A stretch of 64,000 bases of DNA. Origin: Flavobacterium croceum DSM 17960. Its GTDB lineage: Bacteria; Bacteroidota; Bacteroidia; Flavobacteriales; Flavobacteriaceae. The notes under the pieces are model-generated. The model was not told the DNA's origin. It worked only from the letters and a program-made list of their open reading frames with translations, and ran no database searches. The translations under genes were made by a program, and so were the position numbers. Positions 35,411 to 46,400 of this stretch are shown one piece after another (the first letter of the stretch is position 1; each line of letters opens with the position of its first letter). The stretch lies in contig NZ_PQNY01000004.1 in NCBI RefSeq assembly GCF_002917885.1, forward strand, positions 124,001-188,000. The letters run 5' to 3'.

Positions 35411-37435
35411 ATGAAAATACTTACCTCAACATTCAACACAAAACACAATACAGCACCCTTTTCGCAAATAAAACTAGATGATTACAAACCTGCTTTTATT
35501 GAGAGTATCGCCCAAGCTAAAGCTGAAATTGATGCGATAATCAGTAACGCTGAAGCTCCAACATTTGAAAACACTATTGTAGCTTTAGATTTTTCTGGAG
35601 AAAAATTAGACCGTTTATCTTCTATTTTTTTTAATTTAAATTCTGCCGAAACCTGCGACGAAATGCAAAAAATCGCCCAAGAGGTTTCACCGTTATTGAC
35701 TGAATTCAGTAATGATATTGCCTTAAATGAAGATTTATTTAAACGAGTAAAAACCGTTTACGATCAAAAAGACACTTTAACTTTAACTACAGAACAAGCT
35801 ACTTTATTGGATAAAAAATTTAAAGGGTTTTCTAGAAATGGCGCTTTGTTGAATGATGAAGATAAACTAAAATTACGTGAAATTGACACCGAATTAGCCA
35901 AACTAAAACTGACTTACGGCGAAAATGTTTTGGCGGAAACTAATAACTATCAATTACACATTACCAACGAAGCCGATTTAAAAGGATTGCCTGATGGGGC
36001 TAAAGAAATGGCTCATTCTTTGGCAAAATCTAAAAATTTGGAAGGTTGGGTTTTTACGTTAGATTTTCCAAGTTATTTACCTTTTGTAACTTATGTTGAA
36101 AATCGTGAATTACGAAAAGAAATGGCTATTGCAGCTGGAAAAAAATCATTTCAAAACAACGAATTCGATAACCAAGAAAATGTAAAACGAATTGTAGAAT
36201 TACGACATAAACGTGCTAATTTATTGGGATACAAATCGCATTCCGATTTTGTTTTGGAAGAACGAATGGCTCAAAATCCTGAAAAAGTGCTTTCTTTTTT
36301 AAATGATTTATTGGAAAAAGCAAAACCTGCTGCTCAAAAAGAATTTGCTCAATTAACTGCTTTCGCAAAAGAACTAGACGGAATTGAACAATTAGAAAAA
36401 TGGGACGGAGCTTATTATTCTGAAAAATTGAAACAAAAACTATTCAACTTAGATGATGAACTTTTAAAGCCTTATTTTAAGTTAGAAAATGTTTTAAATG
36501 GAGCTTTTAAAGTGGCTGAAAAATTATACGGAATTAGATTTAAAGAAGTTTTTGATATTGATAAATACCACCAAGATGTGCAAACTTTTGAAGTCTTGGA
36601 TGAAAATGACAATTTGGTGGCGATTTTCTATGCTGATTTTTTCCCGAGAAAAGGCAAACGAAATGGTGCTTGGATGACATCTTACAAACCACAATATATT
36701 AAAGACGGAATTAACGAAAGACCACATGTTTCTATCGTTTGTAATTTTACACCACCAACGGAAACCAAACCATCTTTATTAACATTCAATGAAGTAACCA
36801 CTTTATTCCACGAATTTGGTCATGCATTACATGGTCTGCTAGCCAATACAACTTATCCGAGTTTGTCGGGAACTTCTGTGTATTGGGACTTTGTGGAATT
36901 ACCAAGTCAAATTATGGAAAACTGGTGTTACGAACCCGAAGCTTTGGCATTGTTTGCAAAACATTATGAAACAGGAGAAATTATTCCGCAACACTATGTA
37001 GAAAAAATAAAAGAGAGTGCAAGTTTTTTAGAAGGAATGGCAACATTGCGTCAATTAAGTTTCGGAATTTTAGACATGGCATATCATGCCAAATCACAAA
37101 CAATCGCTGATGTAAAAGCCTTTGAAAAACAAGCCATGGAAATTGCATCGTTATACCCAGATGTAGCCGAAAATTGTATGAGTACCTCGTTTTCTCATAT
37201 TTTTCAAGGTAGCTATTCTTCTGGATATTATAGTTATAAATGGGCCGAAGTTCTCGATGCCGATGCTTTTGCGTATTTTCAAGAAAAAGGAATTTTTAAT
37301 AAAGAAGTCGCTACTAAATTTAAAAACAACGTACTTTCAAAAGGCGGTACCGAATTACCTATGGAATTGTATAAAAAGTTTCGTGGTCAAGAACCGAAAG
37401 TGGAGGCTTTGCTGAAAAGGGCTGGGTTGATATAA
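35411..37435 (+). CDS. M3 family metallopeptidase (oligopeptidase A / peptidyl-dipeptidase type)
   Basis: A 674-residue zinc peptidase of the thimet oligopeptidase fold, which degrades short peptides. The zinc motif HEFGHALHG starts at His467 (His467, Glu468, His471), and SGTSVYWDFVELPSQIMENW follows with the third zinc ligand. FSHIFQGSYSSGYYSYKWAEVLDADAFAYF is the conserved substrate-binding end. There is no signal peptide, so it works in the cytoplasm. A terminator lies 18 bp downstream. Confidence 0.95.
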   Translation: MKILTSTFNTKHNTAPFSQIKLDDYKPAFIESIAQAKAEIDAIISNAEAPTFENTIVALDFSGEKLDRLSSIFFNLNSAETCDEMQKIAQEVSPLLTEFSNDIALNEDLFKRVKTVYDQKDTLTLTTEQATLLDKKFKGFSRNGALLNDEDKLKLREIDTELAKLKLTYGENVLAETNNYQLHITNEADLKGLPDGAKEMAHSLAKSKNLEGWVFTLDFPSYLPFVTYVENRELRKEMAIAAGKKSFQNNEFDNQENVKRIVELRHKRANLLGYKSHSDFVLEERMAQNPEKVLSFLNDLLEKAKPAAQKEFAQLTAFAKELDGIEQLEKWDGAYYSEKLKQKLFNLDDELLKPYFKLENVLNGAFKVAEKLYGIRFKEVFDIDKYHQDVQTFEVLDENDNLVAIFYADFFPRKGKRNGAWMTSYKPQYIKDGINERPHVSIVCNFTPPTETKPSLLTFNEVTTLFHEFGHALHGLLANTTYPSLSGTSVYWDFVELPSQIMENWCYEPEALALFAKHYETGEIIPQHYVEKIKESASFLEGMATLRQLSFGILDMAYHAKSQTIADVKAFEKQAMEIASLYPDVAENCMSTSFSHIFQGSYSSGYYSYKWAEVLDADAFAYFQEKGIFNKEVATKFKNNVLSKGGTELPMELYKKFRGQEPKVEALLKRAGLI

Positions 37436-37452
37436 ATTACGAAATATAAAGT

Positions 37453-37489
37453 AAAGAAATGACCGAAGTGTTGTGCTTCGGTTTCTTTT
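37453..37489 (+). terminator. Terminator after the M3 peptidase gene
   Basis: AAAGAAA...CCGAAG (37453-37468) and CTTCGG...TTTCTTTT (37476-37489) form a stem with a 7-nt loop and a T-rich tail. Confidence 0.85.
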
Positions 37490-37497
37490 ATAAAATA

Positions 37498-37544
37498 AAC
37501 TTTCATTTTTTTTTGAAACTTTAAAAACTTTATATATATCTTTG
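37498..37544 (+). promoter_or_regulatory. Promoter and likely autoregulatory operator of the GbsR-type regulator gene
   Basis: TTTG (37512-37515) and TATCTTTG (37537-37544) are 21 bp apart, a clean Bacteroidota promoter. The TTTG lies inside an inverted repeat AACTTTCA-N8-TGAAACTT (37498-37521). The same repeat, with identical 8-bp spacing, recurs before the next gene at 38093. A repressor bound here would block the -33 box. Confidence 0.75.
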
Positions 37545-37572
37545 TACTATCAAAATGAAATAACATTCTAAA

Positions 37573-38079
37573 ATGGAATTCAAAGAAGCTAAAAATAAAT
37601 TCGTTCAAACTTGGGGTGCATTGGGCAGTCAATGGGGCATCAACAAAACCATGGCTCAAATACATGCCTTATTAATGGTTTCGCACGAAGCAGTTTCGAT
37701 GGAAGACATTATGGAAGAATTACAAATTTCTCGCGGAAATGCTTCGATGAGTTTGCGTGCTTTAATGGATTGGGGAATTGTATATAAAGAATACAAAGCT
37801 GGCGAAAGACGCGAATATTTTACAGCCGAAAAAGATTTAGATGAGTTAGCCGTAAAGATTTCCAGAGAGCGTAGTAAACGAGAAATAAAACCTGCTTTAA
37901 AAATTCTTAAAGAAGTTTCTGCTATTTCTGCCAATTCAACTTTAGAAGAAAAACATTTTGTAAACCAAACCAAAAAATTGTACGATTTTGTTTTAAAAGC
38001 TGACAATGTTTTAGAAAAAATAACAGAATATAAAGACAATTGGTTGGCACAATTACTTGTAAAATTTGTGAAAAAATAA
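37573..38079 (+). CDS. GbsR/MarR-type winged-helix transcriptional regulator
   Basis: A 168-residue DNA-binding protein. Residues about 40-100 form a winged helix (HALLMVSHEAVSMEDIMEEL, recognition helix ISRGNASMSLRALMDWG, wing GERREYFTAEKD). Helical dimerisation segments lie on both sides. The family includes GbsR of Bacillus, which controls choline and glycine-betaine genes, but no betaine gene is near, so the ligand is unknown. It lies directly upstream of a four-gene membrane-lipid operon and shares an operator-like inverted repeat with it. Confidence 0.85.
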   Translation: MEFKEAKNKFVQTWGALGSQWGINKTMAQIHALLMVSHEAVSMEDIMEELQISRGNASMSLRALMDWGIVYKEYKAGERREYFTAEKDLDELAVKISRERSKREIKPALKILKEVSAISANSTLEEKHFVNQTKKLYDFVLKADNVLEKITEYKDNWLAQLLVKFVKK

Positions 38080-38092
38080 TTTTTTTAATCAA

Positions 38093-38116
38093 AACTTTCA
38101 TTTTTTTCTGAAAGTT
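38093..38116 (+). promoter_or_regulatory. Second operator-like inverted repeat, before the membrane-protein operon
   Basis: AACTTTCA (38093-38100) and TGAAAGTT (38109-38116) are perfect 8-bp inverted arms with an 8-bp T-rich spacer. Arm sequence, spacing and the following TTAAAA are the same as in the regulator's own promoter (37498-37521), apart from one arm base. Confidence 0.7.
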
Positions 38117-38133
38117 TAAAATATTTTATAATT

Positions 38134-38475
38134 ATGAGACAACTTATATTTTACCTTAACTCAGTTTTAACGACACTTGGTTTTATTTTTGTTTTCTTGG
38201 AAAACATTATAGGTTTAGACTTAGACAGTAGCATTGGTTTTTTAATGATTCTTGGGGCTTTTCAAGTTTTAATATCTTTCATATTAACCTTTTATGCAAT
38301 AATCTACAATAGATTATTGCTAATGCCCTACATACTCTACTGGCTTATTGTATTCTTATTTTTTAAGTATCTTATAAATGACTTATTTTATATATGCTTG
38401 CTTATAGCCATTTACAATTTATATATAAACTATTGCAGTTTTTCAAAATCTAAATTTAACATCATAAAACCATGA
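38134..38475 (+). CDS. Small membrane protein with four predicted helices
   Basis: A 113-residue hydrophobic protein with about four transmembrane segments (about 5-26, 33-55, 60-78 and 82-100) and a short basic tail. No family recognised. Its stop overlaps the start of the DUF2071 gene by 4 bp (ATGA), which makes it the first gene of a translationally coupled operon. Confidence 0.75.
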   Translation: MRQLIFYLNSVLTTLGFIFVFLENIIGLDLDSSIGFLMILGAFQVLISFILTFYAIIYNRLLLMPYILYWLIVFLFFKYLINDLFYICLLIAIYNLYINYCSFSKSKFNIIKP

Positions 38476-39179
38476 GTTTCTTAACCGCACAATGGAGCAA
38501 TCTAGCACTAATTAATTATGTAATTGATCCTAAACTATTAGAAAATTATATTCCAAAGGGAACAGAACTCGACTTTTACAATAACAAATGCTATATAAGT
38601 TTGGTTGGATTTATGTTTGAAGATGTAAAACTATTAGGCATAAAAATTCCGTTTCATGTGAATTTTGAAGAAGTAAACTTAAGGTTTTATGTAAAGCGTT
38701 TTGAGAACAACGAATGGAAACGTGGTGTAGTTTTTATAAAAGAAATTGTGCCAAAACCCGCATTAACATTAGTTGCTAATACAATATACAATGAACATTA
38801 TAAGACGCTTCCGATGAAACATTCGGTTATTGATAATCAAATCTCTAAAGATTATGTTTATCAATGGAAGACAAAAAATAAATGGAATACAATTTTAGTT
38901 GAAACAGAAATGAATCCAATGGAAATTGAAATAAACTCAGAAGCCGAATTTATCACAGAACATTATTTTGGATATACAAAACATATAAAACACACTTTTG
39001 AATATGAAGTAAAACATCCAAGATGGAAACAAGTAAAAATTGTAAATCACCAAATTGATGTAGATTTTAAGGAAGTTTATGGAAATGAATTTGAGTTTTT
39101 AAATAATCAAAACCCAATTTCAGTACTTTTTGCTCAAGGTTCTAAAATAAGTGTAGAACATAAAAAGAGAATAAAATGA
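38472..39179 (+). CDS. DUF2071 (YqjF-like) family protein
   Basis: A 235-residue cytoplasmic protein with the start typical of DUF2071 proteins (LTAQWSNLALINYVIDPKLLENYIPKG) and the beta-rich segments VSLVGFMFEDVKLLGI-like and FHVNFEEVNLRFYVKR, which recall the acetoacetate-decarboxylase-like barrel of this family. Function of the family is unknown. It overlaps both neighbours by 4 bp and is co-translated with them. Confidence 0.85.
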   Translation: MSFLTAQWSNLALINYVIDPKLLENYIPKGTELDFYNNKCYISLVGFMFEDVKLLGIKIPFHVNFEEVNLRFYVKRFENNEWKRGVVFIKEIVPKPALTLVANTIYNEHYKTLPMKHSVIDNQISKDYVYQWKTKNKWNTILVETEMNPMEIEINSEAEFITEHYFGYTKHIKHTFEYEVKHPRWKQVKIVNHQIDVDFKEVYGNEFEFLNNQNPISVLFAQGSKISVEHKKRIK

Positions 39180-40063
39180 AATATTTAGTACCTCAAGAAG
39201 TGGGAAATGTCTATTTCTCAAAAGCAAACACAATCTATTTATATTCAGTAATAATCCCTATCTTTTTTATAGATTTCAATAGAATAACTACATCATTAAT
39301 AGCTGTGAATATACTATTGTTGGTACTTACCGTGTGCATAGGTCATTCTATAGGATTGCATAGAGGTATTATCCACAAAACTTACAAAACCTCAAAAATA
39401 TTCCAAAACATTCTGGTATACCTCTTTGTTTTAACAGGTTTGGGTAGTCCAAAAAACTGGATAAAAATGCATTATTATAGAGATTTTTGGCAAAATAAAA
39501 AGGATTGTCCAAAATATTTTAAATACAATCATACAATCTTGTTAGACTTCTATTGGAATTTGCACACTTCATTTGTTCCAAAAAATGAAATTTTATATGA
39601 AATTCCTAATACAGACTTGAATGATACCTTTATAAAATTTCTACATAAAACTTGGATTTTTCACATACTCTTTTGGTTTATTCTACTACTACTTACAACA
39701 AACTTAAATACTGCTCTTTTTATCATAAATTTTAGAATAGCAATTACAATAGTAGGTCATTGGTTTATAGGATATGTATCTCATAAATATGGTTATGCTC
39801 ATTATGAAATTGAACATGCAGATGAAAGTGCTTATAACAACTTAATATTAGGATATCTATCATTTGGTGAAGGGTTTCATAACAATCATCATGCTTTTCC
39901 AAAATCAGCAAAACTAGGCTTAAAATGGTATGAATTTGATTTAGGCTGGTATATTATTTTATTCTTTAAAAAAATAAATCTAATACAAAATGTACAACAA
40001 AGCATAAAAAAAGAAACAGCAAAAGAGATAAAATTAAAATATAATTTTCCTATCAAATTATGA
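39176..40063 (+). CDS. Membrane fatty-acid desaturase-like protein with an atypical second histidine box
   Basis: A 295-residue membrane protein of the acyl-lipid/acyl-CoA desaturase group. Box 1 reads HSIGLHRGIIH, box 3 reads HNNHHAFP (about 236-243), and four hydrophobic segments surround them. In the canonical enzymes box 2 reads HRxHH. Here the equivalent is MHYYRDFWQN, which lacks the paired histidines. Related proteins in other phyla, as I recall, show a similar H-x-x-R-D variant, so this may be a subfamily with a different reaction. It is coupled to both neighbours by 4-bp overlaps. Confidence 0.8.
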   Translation: MKYLVPQEVGNVYFSKANTIYLYSVIIPIFFIDFNRITTSLIAVNILLLVLTVCIGHSIGLHRGIIHKTYKTSKIFQNILVYLFVLTGLGSPKNWIKMHYYRDFWQNKKDCPKYFKYNHTILLDFYWNLHTSFVPKNEILYEIPNTDLNDTFIKFLHKTWIFHILFWFILLLLTTNLNTALFIINFRIAITIVGHWFIGYVSHKYGYAHYEIEHADESAYNNLILGYLSFGEGFHNNHHAFPKSAKLGLKWYEFDLGWYIILFFKKINLIQNVQQSIKKETAKEIKLKYNFPIKL

Positions 40064-40443
40064 ATTGGAATTATTTATTTAAACATTGGTTTTCTACAAT
40101 AGTATTCACTCCTATTTTAATTGAAATACTAGAATATTTAGAATCTAAAAATTATGCTTCAATAAATGAATCACTTTTACTTTATTTTCTAATGCTTGTT
40201 TTTGGATTTATTTTTTCCATCCCAACCTATATTATATATAGTATTGTATATTATATTTTGGCTAAAAAAAATATCAATAATTATACTTCAAAATTACTAT
40301 TAATTACAATTACTGTAGTCGGCATATTAGGTTCATTTTATATATTCTTTAATAATAGAGAACCCAAAATTGGTTTACAATATATTGCAATTTCTATTTT
40401 TTTTGGGTGTTTAATGCCGCTAAAGTTTAAAAAAGAACAATAA
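40060..40443 (+). CDS. Small membrane protein, last gene of the desaturase operon
   Basis: A 127-residue protein with about four hydrophobic helices (about 13-30, 38-66, 78-98 and 105-122) and no recognised family. Its start overlaps the desaturase stop by 4 bp, and a strong terminator follows its stop. Confidence 0.7.
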   Translation: MNWNYLFKHWFSTIVFTPILIEILEYLESKNYASINESLLLYFLMLVFGFIFSIPTYIIYSIVYYILAKKNINNYTSKLLLITITVVGILGSFYIFFNNREPKIGLQYIAISIFFGCLMPLKFKKEQ

Positions 40444-40447
40444 AAAA

Positions 40448-40476
40448 GGGTTGCTTAAATAAGCAACCCTTTCTTT
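40448..40476. terminator. Bidirectional terminator between the desaturase operon and the giant T9SS protein gene
   Basis: GGGTTGCTT (40448-40456) and AAGCAACCC (40461-40469) form a perfect 9-bp stem with an AAAT loop, followed by TTTCTTT. The preceding AAAAAA supplies the T tract for the convergent strand. Confidence 0.92.
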
Positions 40477-40493
40477 ATAATCTAAAAATTAAA

Positions 40494-43400
40494 TTATTTT
40501 TTTACTACTTTAATAGTTTGTGTTCCGTTATCCGCAGAAACTTTTACAAAGTAAGTTCCTGTTGGATACATTGAGAAATCTACTGTAGCATTTACATCAT
40601 TATTTGTATTGTTTTTCAATACTTGTCCATTAATGTTGTAAACTTCAATTTTCGAAATATTTTGACTGTTTTCAATAAATAAATTATCAATTACAGGATT
40701 TGGATAATATTTCAAATCTTTAATTACATTCTCTGCTGTTCCTAGTGTAACGGTAACCGTTACAGGAAATGGAGCACTTGTACAACCATTTACAGTTTGC
40801 GTAACAAAATAAGTAGTACCACTTACCAATTGAGTAGTAGTTGGTATAGCATTAGTACCTGCTACTGCATCTGCTTGTGTTGGATACCAAACAAGATTGG
40901 TACCATTTACTACAATACTTGCAATAGTAGCTTCACTTAAAGAATTCACAGTAAATGATTGCGAAGCAGAACCTGTTGGTGCTACTGTTGTATTTATTGT
41001 TACTGAAACTGAAGTTCTTGTACTCTCACAACCATTGTTTACTTGAGAAACATAATAAGTACCTGTAGCTAAAGCATCTGTACTTGATAGTGCAGTACCA
41101 CCTGTAGCAGAAGAATACCACATAAAGTTTGCACCATTTGGCACTAAATTGGCAACTGTAGCAACATTACAGAAAGATTGTGCTGAGGCATTTGGAGCAC
41201 TTGGCACAGCATTTACTACCGCTGTTACAGCAAATCTTGTTGTACTCTCACAACCATTTACGGTTTGAGAAGCATAATAAGTAGTACCATTTACCAATCC
41301 GATACTAGACCATAAAGCAGAAGGATATTCAGTACCAGCCGTTGCTGCACTATACCATCTTATTCCAGTACCTGTTACTTGTAGCTGAGACAAGTTGGCA
41401 GATCCGCAGAATGTTTGTGAAGCAGTTCCTGTTGGTGCAGCTGTTGTGTTTACTGTTACCACTACTGAAGCTACAGAAGAGCATCCGTTAGCATTTGTAC
41501 CTTTTATATAATATGTTCCCGAAGTAGTTACTGCACTTGGAGTTGCCAAAGCTGTTGTAGCAGCAGCATCTGTAAAATATGTAAAGGTCAAACCTGCATC
41601 TGAACCTGTAGTTACTGAAGATGCCGTTAAATCTACTGTAGCTGGTGCGCAAACTGCTGCTGGAGCTACTGTTACCACAGTTGGTAAAGGATTTATTGTT
41701 ACAACTACAGAAGCTATAGAAGAACAACCATTGGCATTAGTTCCTTTTATATAATATGTTCCCGAAGTAGCTACTGCACTTGGTGTTGCTAAAGCTGTTG
41801 TAGCGGCAGCATCTGTAAAATATGTAAAGGTTAAACCTGCATCTGAACCTGTAGTTACTGAAGCAGCTGTTAAATTTACAGTGCCTGGTAAACAAACTGC
41901 CGCTGGAGCTACAGTTACTACCGTTGGTAATGCATTAACAGTAACATTTACAGTTGCTGTTGTAGTACAACCTAGAGGAGAAGTAGCCGTTACAGTATAA
42001 GTTGTTGGACCACCAGCTGTATTGGATTTGAAATATACAGAAGTTGCGCTTGAACCAGCAGTATAAGCCGTTGTAGCTGTAGCATCAGTATATAAATTTG
42101 TAGTTGGACTCCAAGTTAGAGACGTAGTTTGTGTTCCAGATATAGAAACATTATCTACTGCCCAATACCAACCATAAGTATCAGAATAATTAAAACGAAC
42201 TTTTACACTACTTTGATTTAAAGCAGCAGCTGGTAAAGCAATTGTTTTTTGAACAAATCCTGTAGCTGTACCATCTGTAGCAGTATAAGTAGCTAAATCA
42301 TTCCAAGTTGTTCCGTCAATAGTATATTGAACTTTTGCATTTCCAGAATTTACTCTGTAATATTGATAGAAAGACAATGTTGCATCGGTAAAATTAACAG
42401 TAGAAAAACTTGGGGACTCTAATAAAGTACTATTTGTACCTCCTGAACCCTGACTATCTCCATTTGTCATGTAGAATTGTGAGGCGTCATTTGAAGTAAA
42501 TGTAGTAGAAGAATACACATAATTATTAGCTCTAAGTGTCCATGCTGAATTTGCAGGCGTACCTCCCGTAGAATTATTTACGGCATTCCAGTTATTTGTA
42601 GCTCCATTGAAGTTTTCAGTCAAAATCGAAACATTAGAAATAGTACCTCCTGTTGCTGATAACTGTTGTATGTTATTAACACATACAGAACCTGTAGCTG
42701 GAGTAATAGTAATAGCTGATGGAACTGGATTAACTGTTACAGTAACTGTTGCTGTTGTAGAACATAAATTTCCAGCCGATTGAGAAGCTGTTAGTATATA
42801 AGTTGTAGTTGCTGTTGGGTTAAATGTCCAACCAGTAGTAGCATTACCTGATACACCTGTAGCTGGACTCCAAGAATAAGTATCATAATCTGAAGCTCCT
42901 GTAGCGACTGTGATAGCAGTAGAAGTACTTCCTGCACAAATAGTAGCTGTTGAAGCACTTAAAGCAAATGCTGGTGGAGGAGTAACAGTAGCCACAACTG
43001 GTACTCTAGAAGACGAGCAAGCAAGTGGTATTTGAAAATTAATTTTATGAATACATCTCAAATCTGTAGAGTAAGTAGTAGTGGAAGACCAACCATACCC
43101 ACCTGTAATTGAAACTCCAGCAGTTGAATACGGATAAGAGCCTGTTTGATAATACCATGTTTGAGATGCTCCTTTACTAGTACATATTAAATAATATCCA
43201 TTTCCTGGATTTGGAATAACAAACGATGAAGGAAACGTAACAGTTGTTAATGCAGTTGAAGAACCTACAACGCCTACAATTGTTGTTGTAGCTATATCTG
43301 TTCCTGCTGATGTACGTAAAGCAAAAGTCATATCGCCTGTTCCAGAAACATATATATCAGCAGAGTTTATTTGCACATTTGGCACAGTGGTATTAAACAC

Positions 43401-46400
43401 CATTCCTCCATTTGTAGATGATGTTGTAAATGTTGAACTAAGAGCTGCAGTAGACCCTAGAGTAGTATTGTTTATAGAAACTGTTTCTGCAGCTGCATAA
43501 TAAGTTGTAGTAGCCGCAATGGTAGGAGTGGTAAAACTATTTCCTGAAGCCAAAGCTACACCACCTGTTGCCGCATCATACCATTTTACTGTACTTCCTG
43601 TACTTCCTGTAGCACCTAAAGTTACTGTACCAGAACCACATCTAGAAGCAGGTGTAGTACCTGTTACTTGGTTAGAGAATGTAATTTGTACAGGTGTTGA
43701 TATTCCTGTAGATGGTCCTGCGGCACAAGTAACTTTACATTGATAGTAAGTCATATCTGTAGGAGTTACTACATAGGTAGTAGCCGTTGCACTTGGAATA
43801 TCTGTATAACTAGTACCATCTGGAGAACTCTGCCATTGGTAAGTTACTCCTGTACCTGGTGTTGTGTTTTGTAAACTTAATGTTACTGTACTTCCTAAAC
43901 AAATGGCATTAGCACTTGAAATGGTGTTTCCAGGTGTAGGTGTTCCTGAACAAGCGTTAGAAAGTGCATAAGACAAGAATCCAGTGTAATTAGCTGCTAA
44001 AACTACCGTATTTGACTGCGTAGTATTTGGAGTGCCTGCTGTATATGTAGCAACACTACCAAATGAATTAGTATATTGTCCAGATGCCGTAGGAGCTTGT
44101 ACTGGAATATTAGTAGCGGTTATACCTGCATCTCCTAATTTTACATTTATATCTGTAATAGTACCACTTACTAAAGGTGCTTCCCATCTTCTTGTAGTAG
44201 ACAAAGAAGTTATTGAAGCATCTGTAGTACCTGTATTGCTATCAAAAGCTTCTGCTTTCATATTAGTAACTGCTGTAGTAGTCGGCGCTAATGAAATTGG
44301 AGCATAAGCTGCTTTACCTACTGGATATAATATATAATTTGTATTTGCATTAGCCGAAGCTATTGTTCTAGCGAAAGGTCCTTTTACATAAGCTGTAGCA
44401 CTACCACCACTCAATGTACCTGCAGCAGTAGCAGTTCCAAGAGTTAATAGACTTGTACTAGAGGTATTTATTAAACCTTGTGTTAATGTTAATGTTCCAC
44501 TTACAGACAATGGTACACTCAAAGTAACTCCTGTAGCATTTGAATTATTTATTGTAAGTGATGTTAAACTTGCCGTTGATGCTGTACTTAAATTTTGGAA
44601 AACACCTGAACCACTTATAGTTTGAGCAGTAGTAGAAGGTATACTTGCAGAACCATTAAATCCAGATAAATTAAGTGTACTTGTAGAGGTTAAAGTACCT
44701 GCATTTGTAATATTACCAGCAATATAATGTGTAGAAGCTAGCTGGTATTCACCTGTAGTGATTGTAAGATTTCCAGCAATAGAAACTGTACTTGTTGTTT
44801 TTACAAAACGGTTTGTACCCGTTAAAGCGTCTACAGTAACATTTCCTAAACCATAATAATATGAACCTGGGAATAAGTATACATAAAACCCATTAGTATG
44901 ACCTCCTGCGGTTGTTGATACTCCGTTTCCAAATTTAACAGTGTGGTTTGCACTTGCAGAATTGTAACCACCTCCTTGAGATATAGAAAGAGCATAGTCT
45001 GAAGTTGAAGTACCATAATGAGGATCAACAATAGTAAGTGTACCTCCTGTTAAATTTAAGTTAGATACCGCTGTTGCTGTAACTCTTACTAATGGAGTTC
45101 CTGTTGCTACAGAATTTGCAGTAGTACCATCACTTCCATCTACATTAATATTACCACCACTTTGATTAAAAGTAGAGCCTGCATTATTCATTAAATTACC
45201 ATTAATATTTAATACACCTCCAGAAACGGTTAAAGTTCCATTGTTTGTAAGTGGATTATTATTTAAGGTACAACCTACTGTTAAATCTCCAGATGTAACA
45301 GCCAATGTAGCTCCTGAATTTATTGTAAGATTTTTAGCAACATTTGCTGCCGAATTTACAGTAACCGTATGTCCCGAAGCTATAGTAACTGGGTCTGAGC
45401 AAGTTGGCACAGTACCTTTATTCCAAGTTGTAGCTACATTCCAATCTCCAGTAGCTACAGAAGCAAAAGGAATATCAACAGCATTAATTGCTAAACTAAA
45501 AGGCTCTGCCGTTAAATCTGCAGCAGTAAGTGTTATCCTATGTCCGCCTGGTGTAGTAGTTCCTGCCTCATGAGTTCCAACAAAAGTATTAGATGTTGCT
45601 TTTAAAACTCTTGTACTAGCATTAAGTAAAGCACCTCCAAAAATACCTGGAGCTTGCATTTGTATTTTAAATGAAGTGGCAGCTGTTGGAGTACCTTGTA
45701 TTACAGAAACTGCCCAAGTATCATTAGCTTTAGTATCTAGGATTGTTGCTCCATCTGTATACGTACCTGTAGTTGTACCTGATATATTAGAATAAGTAAC
45801 ACCTAAAATACCAGCAGCGGCAGTAGGACTAACTCTTTCTATCCACGCAGAACGCAACTGATTATTTGCATCAACAAACGGATATCTACTGGTTGCACTA
45901 GTAACATCAGCACCTGCAGTAAAAGAACTACCTGTTCCTGTAGCAGTAAACCATCTACCAAAAGTTGTACCTGATGTAAAACCTCCTGATGTATATGAAA
46001 GTGTACCTGCTGAAGGTGTAGAAACACCTAATATAAATTTAGCTGAGCCTGATGTACTTATTCTTCCAGATGTAAATGTTAATGTTCCACTTACCGAAAC
46101 AGAATTTGCGGGTTGCGAAGCTATATTATTATATCCTGCAAAAGTTACACCTCCAGCACTAGAATTATTAATAGTAATTGCATTAAAGTTTGCTGTAGGT
46201 GAAGTAGTTAAATTTCTAAAAACTCCCGAACCAGAAACAGTTTGTGCAACAGTATTTACAACAGAACTTGTACCCAAAGGCATTGCAAATGTTAAGGTTG
46301 AACTCGCTGTGTGAGTACCATTATTTATGATATTACCACCAACAAATAACCCTATAGAATTTTGATCTAATTCTCCAGCTGTGATTACTAAGTTTCCTTT

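Noticed and set aside
43519-45573. Several open frames of 60-110 residues on the plus strand and in other minus-strand frames
   Set aside because: They are out-of-frame readings of the Ser/Thr/Ala-rich repeats of the giant T9SS protein gene at 40494-47264.
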